Positions 1-8,498 of a stretch of 64,000 nt of DNA are shown in pieces. A program made the position numbers and the translations under genes. The notes under the pieces are model-generated. The model saw only the letters and a list, made by a program, of their open reading frames with translations. It was not told the DNA's origin and searched no databases. Positions within the stretch are counted from its first letter, which is position 1, and every line of letters begins with the position of its first letter. Source of the DNA: Venatoribacter pacificus (lineage in GTDB: Bacteria; Pseudomonadota; Gammaproteobacteria; Pseudomonadales; Oceanobacteraceae); contig NZ_JAOANI010000012.1 in NCBI RefSeq assembly GCF_025318105.1, forward strand, positions 186,001-250,000, read 5' to 3'.

Positions 1-17
1 CCCGGCGGCAGGTTCTT

Positions 18-48
18 AGGGCCTGTTCACTCTCATTAAACAGGCCCT
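18..48. other. 10-bp hairpin, possible terminator
   Basis: A perfect 10-bp inverted repeat (AGGGCCTGTT / AACAGGCCCT) with an 11-base loop lies just downstream of the minus-strand gene that ends at 65. No T-run follows on either strand, so it is not a classical intrinsic terminator. It may still end or stabilise that transcript. Confidence 0.4.
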
Positions 49-64
49 GACACAAGCGCGTTAT

Positions 65-436
65 TCAGTGCGCCAGTGACAAACGCGCTATTTCATTACG
101 GTTACGCAGCGCATCCTCTTTGCTGCCGAACAACTGCACGTCGTTCAGCGTAATCAGCAGCACAAAACCGCCCGCCAGCCCGACATAACCGGCGCGGTGT
201 TCCAGTACCAAGCGGTCGTTCTCTGCCGGTAAGGTGTGCGGCAGAGTCACGCTGGCAATCAAACCGTTACCTAACGCATCCCCCACCGCGTCGAACGAAC
301 GATACAAGGCTAACGCATCCGCGCTGATGGCCAGCACCGTACCATTCTGTAAGGCAGCCAGATCGACATTGATGCCTGAAGGTAACTGGCGCTGCTCCAA
401 ACGGACAATCAGATCCGAGGTATTTTCAATCAACAT
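65..436 (-). CDS. Conserved hypothetical protein, 123 aa
   Basis: I do not recognise the family. The start at 436 is preferred because a GGAGAG ribosome binding site sits just upstream. A longer frame to 505 would add 23 residues with no good binding site. The product has no signal peptide and no clear membrane span, although a glycine-rich hydrophobic stretch lies near residues 85-95, so it is probably cytosolic. It is transcribed away from the peroxiredoxin-glutaredoxin gene, and the two share a roughly 190-bp upstream region. A hairpin follows its stop. Nothing in the sequence assigns a function. Confidence 0.6.
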   Translation of the reverse strand: MLIENTSDLIVRLEQRQLPSGINVDLAALQNGTVLAISADALALYRSFDAVGDALGNGLIASVTLPHTLPAENDRLVLEHRAGYVGLAGGFVLLITLNDVQLFGSKEDALRNRNEIARLSLAH

Positions 437-527
437 CACACTCTCCGGCAGCTCGCATCTAAAAGGGGGGCAATTATACACATTACGGCCACGGGCCGAT
501 GACAAGCATTAGCGGTCAATAATCTGC

Positions 528-558
528 CCCAGATCAGCAGAGGTCTGCGCCATCTGGG
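528..558. other. Spaced 7-bp inverted repeat in a divergent promoter region
   Basis: CCCAGAT (528-534) and ATCTGGG (552-558) form spaced half sites about 70 bp before the peroxiredoxin-glutaredoxin start. It could be an operator or chance. It does not match the classical OxyR pattern. Confidence 0.25.
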
Positions 559-629
559 CGAGACCGGGAAAAGCCGCAAGACATACGCCATACTCAATCC
601 TTTCTGCCCACTTAACCAAGGAAGTACTT

Positions 630-1373
630 ATGACAGAATTAACCAGTAAAGAAGGTCAGCGCGTTCCCTCCGTCAGTTGGCCCATGCGGGTTGGTGAAGG
701 CTGGGTAAATCTCAGCAGCGACGAAGTATTCAACGGCCGTACCGTCGTTTTATTCTCATTACCCGGCGCCTTTACCCCCACCTGCTCCAGTACGCACCTG
801 CCACGCTACAACGAACTGGCTGGCGTATTTAAAGCCAACGGCGTTGACGAGATTGTCTGCGTCAGTGTGAACGACACCTTTGTTATGAATGCCTGGGCCA
901 GTGATCAGGAAGCCGCCAACATCCGTATGATTGCCGATGGGAATGGCGAATTTACCGAAGGCATGGGCATGCTGGTCGATAAGAGCAATCTGGGCTTTGG
1001 CAAACGCAGCTGGCGCTACAGCATGCTGGTAAAAGACGGCGTGGTAGAAAAAATGTTTATCGAGCCCAACAAGCCAGGCGACCCGTTTGAAGTGTCGGAT
1101 GCCGATACCATGATTCGCTATATCAACGCCGCGGCACGCCTGCCGGAATCCATTGCGCTGTTCACCAAACCTGGCTGTCCTTTCTGTGCCAAAGCGAAAA
1201 AATCGTTAGCCGCCAAAGGTCTGAACTATGAAGAAGTCCTGGTCGGACGCGATGCCACCATCACCACCCTGCGCGCGATGAGTGGCCGGGAAACCGTTCC
1301 TCAGGTATTTATCGGCGGCCGTTTAATCGGTGGCAGCGACGAACTGGAGCAGTATCTGGCCAGCGCTGAATAA
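630..1373 (+). CDS. Peroxiredoxin-glutaredoxin fusion (glutathione-dependent peroxidase)
   Basis: Reduces hydrogen peroxide and alkyl hydroperoxides using glutathione, with the reducing partner built into the same cytosolic chain. Residues 1-165 form a Prx5-type peroxiredoxin domain with the peroxidatic cysteine at C52 (PGAFTPTC). Residues 170-247 form a glutaredoxin domain with a CPFC active site at 183-186 and the TVPQVF glutathione-binding loop. At 247 residues it matches the hybrid Prx-Grx enzymes known from Haemophilus and Vibrio. An AAGGAAG ribosome binding site precedes the start. No oxyR gene is adjacent, although this family is often under OxyR control. Confidence 0.95.
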   Translation: MTELTSKEGQRVPSVSWPMRVGEGWVNLSSDEVFNGRTVVLFSLPGAFTPTCSSTHLPRYNELAGVFKANGVDEIVCVSVNDTFVMNAWASDQEAANIRMIADGNGEFTEGMGMLVDKSNLGFGKRSWRYSMLVKDGVVEKMFIEPNKPGDPFEVSDADTMIRYINAAARLPESIALFTKPGCPFCAKAKKSLAAKGLNYEEVLVGRDATITTLRAMSGRETVPQVFIGGRLIGGSDELEQYLASAE

Positions 1374-1420
1374 CGCCGATTGGCGGCAACCACACACATA
1401 GTTTCAACCGCTTATCACCC

Positions 1421-1476
1421 GATTAAGCCCGTGCTGAACCTGCAGATATTGGCACAGGCTTAATCCCCTTTTCTGC
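1421..1476 (+). terminator. Probable terminator after the Prx-Grx gene
   Basis: A 9-bp stem (GATTAAGCC / GGCTTAATC, 1421-1465), extended by an inner GTGC/GCAC pair, is followed by CCCCTTTTCT. The loop is long (17 bases) and the T-run short, so it is plausible but not strong. Confidence 0.5.
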
Positions 1477-1542
1477 GATTTCACGCAATTTCAGTATCAG
1501 CTCAACACCTTGACCTGAACAATCAGGCAACTATTAAAAAGT

Positions 1543-1558
1543 AATCTATTATTAGATT
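1543..1558. promoter_or_regulatory. Short palindrome upstream of the chemotaxis gene
   Basis: AATCTA-TTAT-TAGATT is an AT-rich perfect inverted repeat about 85 bp before the chemotaxis receptor start. A related AATCTATTA recurs about 35 bp downstream. It may be part of a promoter or operator. I found no good sigma28 promoter here. Confidence 0.3.
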
Positions 1559-1640
1559 CTCACCTTCTACTGTTCAGCCAATCTATTAATTCCAACAGCC
1601 ACGGCATGAACGGCTTACCTGTCAGAAAATGGAGAACACA

Positions 1641-3263
1641 ATGTTAAGAAATATGCGCGTCGCCCAGCGTGCGATGCTTTTTTTTGGTCTGCTCGGACTG
1701 ATTACGTTAATGCTCGGGCTATTTTCTGTTCAGCAGCTCAGCCGACTGAATAACAGCGTTAATATGCTCGGTAAAGAGTCCTTACCTAAGGTCGAAGGCA
1801 TTGGTGAAATGCGTCGCGACTTCCTTTATACCCGTCTCTATGCGGTTAACCTGGTTAACAGCAAAACCAAAGAACAAAGTAAACAATTCAGCCAGCGTCT
1901 GGCAGAAGTCACAGCCAGCTATAAAGCCGCCGAAGCGGATATGAAAAATCGCGTCAATACGCCGGAATCGAAGCAAAAATTACAGGCCATCGTCAGCGAT
2001 AAAAACGAGTACGACCTGCGTGTGCAACAACTGCTGGGTATGATGGCCGACGCAGATCCGGAAGCCATCCGCAAATTCCGCGTACAGCATATTGATGCTC
2101 TGAGTATTGGTATTACCGATGGGTTGAATGATCTGGCCCATTATGAAGGCGAAGTCGCTGCCAAGGCTGCCGAAACGGCCGCCGCTTCCTACAGCACCTC
2201 CAGCATGGCTATCTACATCGCCATTGCCGCCGCCCTGCTCGCTGTGGTTATTCTCGCCAGCCTGTTCAGCAACAGTATTGTCGCACCGCTGGATAAAGCC
2301 GTCAGGGCCGCACAACGCATCGCCAGTGGCGACCTGAGCCAGAGCATCAGCGATCATGGTCGCGATGAAGCCGCCGATATGATGGCCGCCATGCACCAGA
2401 TGCAGGATCAGTTACGCAGCACGCTGAATCATATTGCCGATTCGTCGCAGCAGTTATCCACGACCTCAGAAGAACTCAGTGTGGTCACTAACGAGTCCAG
2501 TGAAATTGTCCACCAACAAAGCGCACAACTGGAGCAGGCGGCGACGGCCGTTAATGAACTGACCGTGGCTGTGGATGAAGTTGCCAACAGTGCCAGCACG
2601 ACCTCGTCCAATTCCGAACAGGTCAATGACAAAGCCCGTCAGGGGCAGAATACTTTAAATGAAACCATCCGCACCATTGATCAGCTCGCCGGAGAAATCG
2701 GCAATACCGCCGACGGTATTTCTGCACTGGCAGGCAATGTAAAAGACATTGGCCAGGTCATTGATGTGATTCGCTCCATTGCTGAACAGACCAACTTGCT
2801 GGCACTGAATGCCGCCATTGAAGCGGCGCGTGCCGGTGAGTCCGGTCGTGGTTTTGCCGTAGTTGCAGACGAGGTACGGGCACTGGCACACCGCACCCAG
2901 GAATCCACCAAAGAAATCGAACGCATGATTCAGACGGTACAAACAGCAACCGACGCCGCCGTGGTCAATACGGAAAACAGCAATCGCTGGGCCATGAGCA
3001 CCCTGAAAATGGCCAACGAAGCAGGGACATCATTAGGAGAAATCACCGGTTTGATCAGTCAGATCAATGAGCAGAACCTCAACATTGCCAGCGCGGCAGA
3101 AGAACAGGCGATGGTTGCCCGTGAGGTTGATAAGAATCTGGTCGCTATCCGCGATCTGTCCTTCCAGACATCGGCCGGGGCCAATCAGACCAACGCGTCA
3201 AGCCAGGAACTGGCGCGGCTGGCAGAGCAGCTTAATGCATTGCTGTTAAAATTCAGGCTGTAA
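1641..3263 (+). CDS. Methyl-accepting chemotaxis protein
   Basis: Inner-membrane receptor that signals through CheA/CheW to the flagellar motor. The start at 1641 is chosen because GGAGA lies 5 bases upstream; an in-frame ATG at 1629 would overlap that site. Order: transmembrane helix about residues 12-30, a periplasmic four-helix-bundle sensor of about 155 residues, a second transmembrane helix near 190-212, a HAMP domain, then the long coiled-coil signalling domain. The hairpin tip is highly conserved (EQTNLLALNAAIEAARAGE). The helical sensor gives no clue to the ligand. The C-terminus has no CheR-tethering pentapeptide. It stands alone, with no chemotaxis gene beside it. Confidence 0.93.
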   Translation: MLRNMRVAQRAMLFFGLLGLITLMLGLFSVQQLSRLNNSVNMLGKESLPKVEGIGEMRRDFLYTRLYAVNLVNSKTKEQSKQFSQRLAEVTASYKAAEADMKNRVNTPESKQKLQAIVSDKNEYDLRVQQLLGMMADADPEAIRKFRVQHIDALSIGITDGLNDLAHYEGEVAAKAAETAAASYSTSSMAIYIAIAAALLAVVILASLFSNSIVAPLDKAVRAAQRIASGDLSQSISDHGRDEAADMMAAMHQMQDQLRSTLNHIADSSQQLSTTSEELSVVTNESSEIVHQQSAQLEQAATAVNELTVAVDEVANSASTTSSNSEQVNDKARQGQNTLNETIRTIDQLAGEIGNTADGISALAGNVKDIGQVIDVIRSIAEQTNLLALNAAIEAARAGESGRGFAVVADEVRALAHRTQESTKEIERMIQTVQTATDAAVVNTENSNRWAMSTLKMANEAGTSLGEITGLISQINEQNLNIASAAEEQAMVAREVDKNLVAIRDLSFQTSAGANQTNASSQELARLAEQLNALLLKFRL

Positions 3264-3274
3264 GCCAAGCCGGT

Positions 3275-3523
3275 TTAAAACAGCTCAATATCATCGCCGC
3301 CAGGTTCATTCCGGCGGCGGCGATCGTTTTCTTCCGCCAGCACCAGATCCTTAAGATCGCGTAACTCGTCATCGTTCAGCTCAGTAATATCCAGCTTCTG
3401 AAACGTTCGCTTCAGGACATTAAAGGCCTGAAAACAAAGCTGATGAGCGGGTCCTTTCAGCGGCACGGTGAGCCCACCCAAACCAAACACCGGCTTACTG
3501 CAAAATACACAATTGAGCGACAT
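3275..3523 (-). CDS. Small zinc-finger-like protein, 82 aa
   Basis: A compact cytosolic protein with a probable zinc site built from C5-x2-C8 and H26-x2-C29. A helical, highly charged tail follows, ending in an arginine cluster and an acidic C-terminus. It resembles small zinc-ribbon proteins of gammaproteobacteria (DUF2175-like layout), but I cannot assign a role. AAAGGAAA precedes the ATG. It converges on the chemotaxis receptor with only 11 bases between the stops. Its upstream region holds two TGTACAA repeats. Confidence 0.7.
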   Translation of the reverse strand: MSLNCVFCSKPVFGLGGLTVPLKGPAHQLCFQAFNVLKRTFQKLDITELNDDELRDLKDLVLAEENDRRRRNEPGGDDIELF

Positions 3524-3561
3524 AACAATTTCCTTTGACGATGCGCTCTATTCTAATAAAA

Positions 3562-3589
3562 GTTGTACAACAAGCACCTGCATGTACAA
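3562..3589. promoter_or_regulatory. TGTACAA direct repeats, possible operator
   Basis: A perfect 10-bp palindrome GTTGTACAAC (3562-3571) and a second TGTACAA (3583-3589) repeat with a 19-bp period, roughly two helical turns, about 40-65 bp upstream of the zinc-finger gene start. The regulator is unknown. Confidence 0.35.
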
Positions 3590-3778
3590 TTTTTAACGAT
3601 TCAATATTATGACTTAAATGTCATTCATTAATTTTTTCCGTTTTGTATAAGAAATAACAACGAATGCTATCTGCAAGAGCAGACTGTCTATGTCATCGTC
3701 ACAGAGCATGCTCTTGTCAATTTTGTCTGATCAGCAGGCTACGCTGAATGTAATCACCAATAGGTGGCTTAAATAATC

Positions 3779-3806
3779 AAAAAAAACGGCTGCCAAAGGC
3801 AGCCGT
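3779..3806 (-). terminator. Intrinsic terminator of the DUF2135-like lipoprotein gene
   Basis: A 9-bp stem (ACGGCTGCC / GGCAGCCGT) with an AAA loop is followed on the minus strand by a T-run. It lies about 35 bp past the lipoprotein stop. Confidence 0.85.
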
Positions 3807-3842
3807 CTCATTCAGGACTCACAAACAGCAGAGCCTAGTTTA

Positions 3843-5297
3843 TTAAAGTAACTCTTCGCCTTGCGAAATGCTGCAGCCCTCAATGGCGCTGTCACTGACT
3901 TGCATTAACGTACGGTAGGCATAGGTATAATTATTTTCACCAGAGATGAAAGCGTCGCTGACCTGTAAGCCACCATCGACACGGAAACCGGTAGGTAAGA
4001 AGCCCATTTCAACTTTTCCGTAAGACTCACAATTCGCAGTACCTTCAGTTTCACCGTCATCGATGCCGTAAAACAGCAAGCCATCATCTTCGATCTTGAA
4101 ATAACCCCGCATAGAAGACTCTGCAGGAAGCTGCCATACCCCCCGATATTGCGATAACGGAATCTTAGGCGTCAGCTGACTGTTGAGCGTACCATCAACG
4201 GTGAATGTATAAACAACATCAGTGCCAGCATCATCACTCAGGTCACCGCTGTTATCTGCTCCCGCGATAAAAGTACCTTTACGGATAACAGGCTCATTAT
4301 CACCAATCGTTATTGTTACCGTGTAGTTAGTTTCAGGTTCGCCGCTGAAATAGTTCACTGCAACCTGATATTCGCCCGCTGGCATCTGATAATTAAACGT
4401 AATGTTTTCCGGACCATAAGCTTCGGTATTATCACGATCCAGCCAGCCCAAAGATGTTTCTGATATAGAGTTAAAATAAGAAACTACATAATCTGCATCT
4501 TCATCATATTCATAAGCTGCCTGAGTTTCAAAACCTGGCTCCAATACATACAGGTCAATATCCGTTTCTGTATCCCAGGTCAGTGAAATCTGAACCGTAC
4601 TGGTTGCAACGGCTTCAACAGCCAAAGCCAATTCCTGCACCATCGACATATCAAACCCGTCGGCAGCCAGAATTTGTGCAAATGTCAGCTCAGCGATATT
4701 AGCAACACTCTCATTCACCAGCAGGGGCAGAATTCTCAGAGTCAGATTTTCCAGACTCTGATCCAAAACAAAACTTCCATTACCCCAGCCGGAAATGGTC
4801 AGTGTGGTTTCTCCACTGCGCGGAGCTTCAGCAAGTGCCGGAGAATACGCCTGAGAAATCCGCTTTACAGATTTGCTCTTCGTTGCAGAAACAGACTGCT
4901 TTTTAGCGGGCTCAGCATAAGCCGCCTGTACATTTGCCGCTAACGCTGAAGGCTGTGCTGCGCGGATAAACTGTTGTGTACCATCCGGAAACTCAATCAG
5001 ATACCCGGCAACATTTTTTCCCGCCACTGACGGAGTAGACAGATTCAGTGAAAAAGATGAGTTCGCCGATACAACCACCCGCTCACTATTCGACAGACTT
5101 ATCGGAGTCAGATTTTCCGGGATGGTGGTTTGTACAGGAACAGCACCCTGAATCTGAACCGCTTGTGAAAGGTTGCCCTCACTAACCGCAACCGGATCTG
5201 GCTTACGATCCGAAGAGGATGAGCCTCCGCCACTACCACCGCAGGCAACCAATGAGGCAGCAACAGCCAACGTCAGAAGATGTTTCTGATAGTACAT
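3843..5297 (-). CDS. Secreted lipoprotein with a DUF2135/YfaP-like domain
   Basis: Residues 1-19 form a lipoprotein signal peptide with an LVAC lipobox, followed by a Gly/Ser-rich linker, so the protein is anchored in a membrane, probably the outer one. Residues about 60-230 have no recognisable fold. Residues about 255-330 carry the pattern LTWDTETDIDLYV ... GWLDRDNTEAYGPENI ... AGEYQVAVNYF, typical of the DUF2135/YfaP beta-sandwich family, often seen in secreted or adhesion-related proteins. The C-terminal 100 residues form another uncharacterised domain with two cysteines. It lies downstream of the thrombospondin-repeat gene on the same strand, with 121 bp between, so it may or may not share its transcript. 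Function unknown. Confidence 0.75.
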   Translation of the reverse strand: MYYQKHLLTLAVAASLVACGGSGGGSSSSDRKPDPVAVSEGNLSQAVQIQGAVPVQTTIPENLTPISLSNSERVVVSANSSFSLNLSTPSVAGKNVAGYLIEFPDGTQQFIRAAQPSALAANVQAAYAEPAKKQSVSATKSKSVKRISQAYSPALAEAPRSGETTLTISGWGNGSFVLDQSLENLTLRILPLLVNESVANIAELTFAQILAADGFDMSMVQELALAVEAVATSTVQISLTWDTETDIDLYVLEPGFETQAAYEYDEDADYVVSYFNSISETSLGWLDRDNTEAYGPENITFNYQMPAGEYQVAVNYFSGEPETNYTVTITIGDNEPVIRKGTFIAGADNSGDLSDDAGTDVVYTFTVDGTLNSQLTPKIPLSQYRGVWQLPAESSMRGYFKIEDDGLLFYGIDDGETEGTANCESYGKVEMGFLPTGFRVDGGLQVSDAFISGENNYTYAYRTLMQVSDSAIEGCSISQGEELL

Positions 5298-5418
5298 AGA
5301 TACGTCCTTGTGTTTGAGAATAAATCAGCAGCCAGATGTTAAGGAATATGTGCAAAAAAACAACTGGTTCTTCCCATTCTTTGACACAGCCCAATGATCG
5401 GGTGCTGACTGCTTATAT

Positions 5419-7947
5419 TTACGGCATCGGCATATCAAGCCGGGTAATATTGCCTGCTTTATCTTCCGCCAGCAGCTGCCAGCGTACGCTGTTTGCTTTC
5501 AGCGCACAGGGCACCCGGAAGTGGCCGGTGTAAATAATTTCACCTTCGCAGATATCTCCGGCCGGGCTTTGCAACCAGATACGCGCCAGTCCCATGCCAT
5601 CGTCATAGGCCATGCCCTGCACCAGCGTTGGCTCCGTCGCAGACCAGCGCACATAGTCGAGCACCGGTGGCTCATGGTCAGGGAAGCTGGTCGCAGACCA
5701 TTCGTCCGTACCTTCCTGTTGCTCAACGCTGTTGGTATAACCATCGCCGTCGCGGTCCGGGTCACGGTTATCGCCGATACCATCACCGTCCAGATCCGCC
5801 CACTCGCTGGGGTCATCCGGGAAGACATCCGCATCGTTAGGATGACCATCGCCATCCCGGTCGTCGTCCAGCGCATCGGGGATGCCATCACGATCAAGAT
5901 CGGCCGGCGTGCTTTGCGCATCGCGCGGGTCGGTATTCATCGCCACTTCGTAATCATTACTGATGCCGTCGCCGTCAATATCATCATCGCTGTTATCGCC
6001 GATGCCATCACCGTCAAGGTCGGCCCATTCGCTGACATCGCGCGGGAAAGCATCGTCGGCGTTAGCCACATCATCGCCATCGATATCCGTATCGAGCACA
6101 TCAGGAATCCCATCATCGTCGAGATCGGCTGGTGTGCTTTGCGCATCCCGCGGGTCGAAGTTTAACTGTACTTCCCAGTCGTTGCGGATGCCGTCGCCGT
6201 CGATATCGCTGTCGCTGTTATCGCCCGTGCCATCGCCGTCGAGGTCGGCCCATTCTCGCGGATTACGCGGAAAAGCATCGGCCTCATTCAGGTGGCTATC
6301 TCCGTCGATATCATCATCGATAACATCCGGCAGACGGTCACCATCAAGATCAGCAGGCACCGAGGCGGCATCCGCCGGATCGGTACCGGCCAACAGTTCA
6401 TGATCGTTGCGGATACCATCGCCGTCGCGGTCCGGATCGCTGTTATCGCCAATGCCATCTCCGTCAAGATCAAACCATTCGGACGGATCTGCGGGAAAGA
6501 TATCCATCGCATTGCCGATGGTGTCGCCATCAAGGTCGCTATCGAGGGTGTCAGGAACACCATCACCATCGAGGTCGAATGGCACGCTCGCCGCATCCAT
6601 CGGGTTAAAGCCCAGCGTGCGTTCGTATTCGTTATCGATGCCATCGTTATCCTGATCGGTATCGCTGTTATCGCCGATACCATCGCCGTCAAAGTCGGCC
6701 CACTCTGAACGGTCGAGAGGGAAAGCATCCAGCTCATTGGCAATGGCATCGCCATCGATATCAGGATCAATCACATCGGCAATACCGTCCTGATCCAGAT
6801 CCGCCGGTTTATTCAGCGGGTCGAGGTCGTCGCTGCCGGCCTGTTGTTCAATATCATTACTGAAACCATCGTTGTCGCGGTCGGGGTCGGCGTTATCACC
6901 GATGCCATCACCATCCGTATCACGCCACTCCTGCGGGTCATCCGGAAATGCATCAAAGCGGTTTTCGGTACCGTCGCCGTCGCGGTCGGTATCAAAGGTG
7001 TCGGGCATAGAGTCGTTGTCAGCGTCGGCCGGTTTGCTCGAAGCATCCAGCGGGTCGGTGCCCAGATGCATTTCGAATACATTGGGAATGCCATCGCCAT
7101 CCGCATCGACATCCTGATTATCCGGCACACCGTCGCCGTCAGTGTCGGCCGATTCACGCGCATCCTGCGGATACTGATCGCGCGCGTTGGCCACGCCATC
7201 GCCGTCCATATCGTCGTCGAGAACATCCGGAATACCGTCACGGTCGAGATCTGGCGGTACCGAGTTACGATCACGCGGATCGGTACCGGCCTGTAATTCC
7301 AGCTCGTTGCTGACACCGTCGTTATCCAGATCGGGGTCGGCGTTGTCGCCAATACCATCGCCATCCAGATCAGCCCATTCTTTGGCATTCAGCGGGAAAG
7401 CATCGTCGGCATTGTCTACACCGTCGTTATCCATATCGGTGTCGAGCAGGTCTGGCCAGCCATCACCATCGCGGTCAACCGGTGTCGAGCGGCTGTCACG
7501 CGGATCGTAATTCAGCTGCACTTCGAGGTCGTTGCGGATACCGTCGTTGTCTATATCGCGGTCAGCATTATCTCCGACACCGTCACGGTCAGTATCCAGC
7601 CACTCACTGCCATCCTGCGGGAAATCATCTTTGCGGTTAACCACCCCATCGTTATCCCAGTCGTCATCAATAGCATCGGGAATACCATCATCATCGACAT
7701 CGGTCTGGTCGGCCACATCCGGATTACTGCCGGCAGCCTGTTCGAGGAAGTTGGATACGCCGTCGCCATCGCGGTCAGTATCGAGTTGATCGGCAATGCC
7801 GTCGTTATCAATATCATTCAGTGCCGCAAGGCTGGAGCTGCTGCCTAACGCGGCGCTGAATAAAAACGAGGCGCAGAGCAAATGACGCGCGCTGGCCTGC
7901 ATAAAAGAACAGGCCCGCACAAAAGAAGGTGAGAAAAGAGAATGCAT
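5419..7947 (-). CDS. Thrombospondin type 3 repeat protein, calcium-binding, secreted
   Basis: An 842-residue, extremely acidic exported protein. The N-terminus has a hydrophobic export signal ending near SSSLAA (about residue 42). Residues about 43-770 are made of nine modules of roughly 75-80 residues, each with several DxDxDGxxD calcium loops and a linker of the type EWADLDGDGIGDN and GTDPxDxxS. The last 85 residues form a non-repeat beta-rich domain with two cysteines. TSP3 repeats bind calcium cooperatively and usually sit in surface or adhesive proteins. The start is uncertain: neither ATG at 7947 nor at 7902 has a strong ribosome binding site. It follows a small membrane protein gene 26 bp upstream and is probably cotranscribed. 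The modules are also DNA repeats, so length may vary between strains. Confidence 0.85.
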   Translation of the reverse strand: MHSLFSPSFVRACSFMQASARHLLCASFLFSAALGSSSSLAALNDIDNDGIADQLDTDRDGDGVSNFLEQAAGSNPDVADQTDVDDDGIPDAIDDDWDNDGVVNRKDDFPQDGSEWLDTDRDGVGDNADRDIDNDGIRNDLEVQLNYDPRDSRSTPVDRDGDGWPDLLDTDMDNDGVDNADDAFPLNAKEWADLDGDGIGDNADPDLDNDGVSNELELQAGTDPRDRNSVPPDLDRDGIPDVLDDDMDGDGVANARDQYPQDARESADTDGDGVPDNQDVDADGDGIPNVFEMHLGTDPLDASSKPADADNDSMPDTFDTDRDGDGTENRFDAFPDDPQEWRDTDGDGIGDNADPDRDNDGFSNDIEQQAGSDDLDPLNKPADLDQDGIADVIDPDIDGDAIANELDAFPLDRSEWADFDGDGIGDNSDTDQDNDGIDNEYERTLGFNPMDAASVPFDLDGDGVPDTLDSDLDGDTIGNAMDIFPADPSEWFDLDGDGIGDNSDPDRDGDGIRNDHELLAGTDPADAASVPADLDGDRLPDVIDDDIDGDSHLNEADAFPRNPREWADLDGDGTGDNSDSDIDGDGIRNDWEVQLNFDPRDAQSTPADLDDDGIPDVLDTDIDGDDVANADDAFPRDVSEWADLDGDGIGDNSDDDIDGDGISNDYEVAMNTDPRDAQSTPADLDRDGIPDALDDDRDGDGHPNDADVFPDDPSEWADLDGDGIGDNRDPDRDGDGYTNSVEQQEGTDEWSATSFPDHEPPVLDYVRWSATEPTLVQGMAYDDGMGLARIWLQSPAGDICEGEIIYTGHFRVPCALKANSVRWQLLAEDKAGNITRLDMPMP
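5740..7810 (-). repeat. Coding tandem repeats, nine TSP3 modules
   Basis: About 230-bp units recur nine times inside the TSP3 gene, marked by near-identical segments encoding EWADLDGDGIGDN. Such arrays are prone to unequal recombination and to assembly collapse. Confidence 0.8.
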
Positions 7948-7973
7948 AATTTATCTGCTGAGTATTATTTTTA

Positions 7974-8408
7974 TTATTTAGCCGTGCTGCCTGTCTCTGC
8001 CGGGGCTGCTTCACCACCGCTGACGGCTGTGTTATCGCTGTCCGCATTATGGTCAGAAGAGTCACGGTCGGGCTGGGCATTCATACTGTGACGGCAATGA
8101 ATACCACGGTTTTTTTCATCCACCAGAATACCGGCAACTTCTTTGCCATTATCCGGGCGCAGTAACAGATAGCCACCGACACAGAAGGCGGTTTTACCGG
8201 AATCTTTCTGGGATATTTTCAGGTCGTTTTCCGGCGTAATGGCTAGCAGGCGAAACTCATCAACCACCGCACTGTCCTGTTCGGACGGGTGAGTGATATA
8301 GCCGTAATATTCCAGCGCCAGCACAGCGATAATAATACCGGCGATAAAACCCACACCAATCCACTTCGGGTAATCCACATCCTGTGCCGCTGGTTGTTGC
8401 TCGTTCAT
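7974..8408 (-). CDS. Small single-span membrane protein, 144 aa, unknown
   Basis: Residues 16-37 form one transmembrane helix (GVGFIAGIIIAVLALEYYGY) behind a short N-terminal cytosolic segment. About 60 residues of folded domain follow, containing two cysteines (AFCVGGYLL and GIHCRHSM). The tail is low-complexity and rich in Asp, Ser, Ala and Gly. GGGGAAG precedes the start. It is the first gene before the TSP3 repeat protein, 26 bp away, and may help export or anchor it; that is inference. I do not recognise the family. Confidence 0.65.
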   Translation of the reverse strand: MNEQQPAAQDVDYPKWIGVGFIAGIIIAVLALEYYGYITHPSEQDSAVVDEFRLLAITPENDLKISQKDSGKTAFCVGGYLLLRPDNGKEVAGILVDEKNRGIHCRHSMNAQPDRDSSDHNADSDNTAVSGGEAAPAETGSTAK

Positions 8409-8498
8409 ACGTACTTCCCCAATTACTGATAATTAACTCTTGTGATATGTGTCGCGGCGGCAGACGCACAGCGCGCACAGATATATCCAATCATGCCA

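Larger units (their letters stand above)
3524..3842. other. 319-bp gene-free region with repeats and a terminator
   Basis: AT-rich spacer between two minus-strand genes. It holds the terminator of the lipoprotein gene, the TGTACAA repeats near 3562-3589 and presumably the promoter of the zinc-finger gene. I see no additional coding frame with a ribosome binding site. Confidence 0.7.

Noticed and set aside
5521..6165. Several open frames of 60-214 codons opposite and within the TSP3 repeat gene.
   Set aside because: The repetitive Asp/Gly codons leave mirror frames open. The translations are low-complexity copies of the repeat, not proteins.
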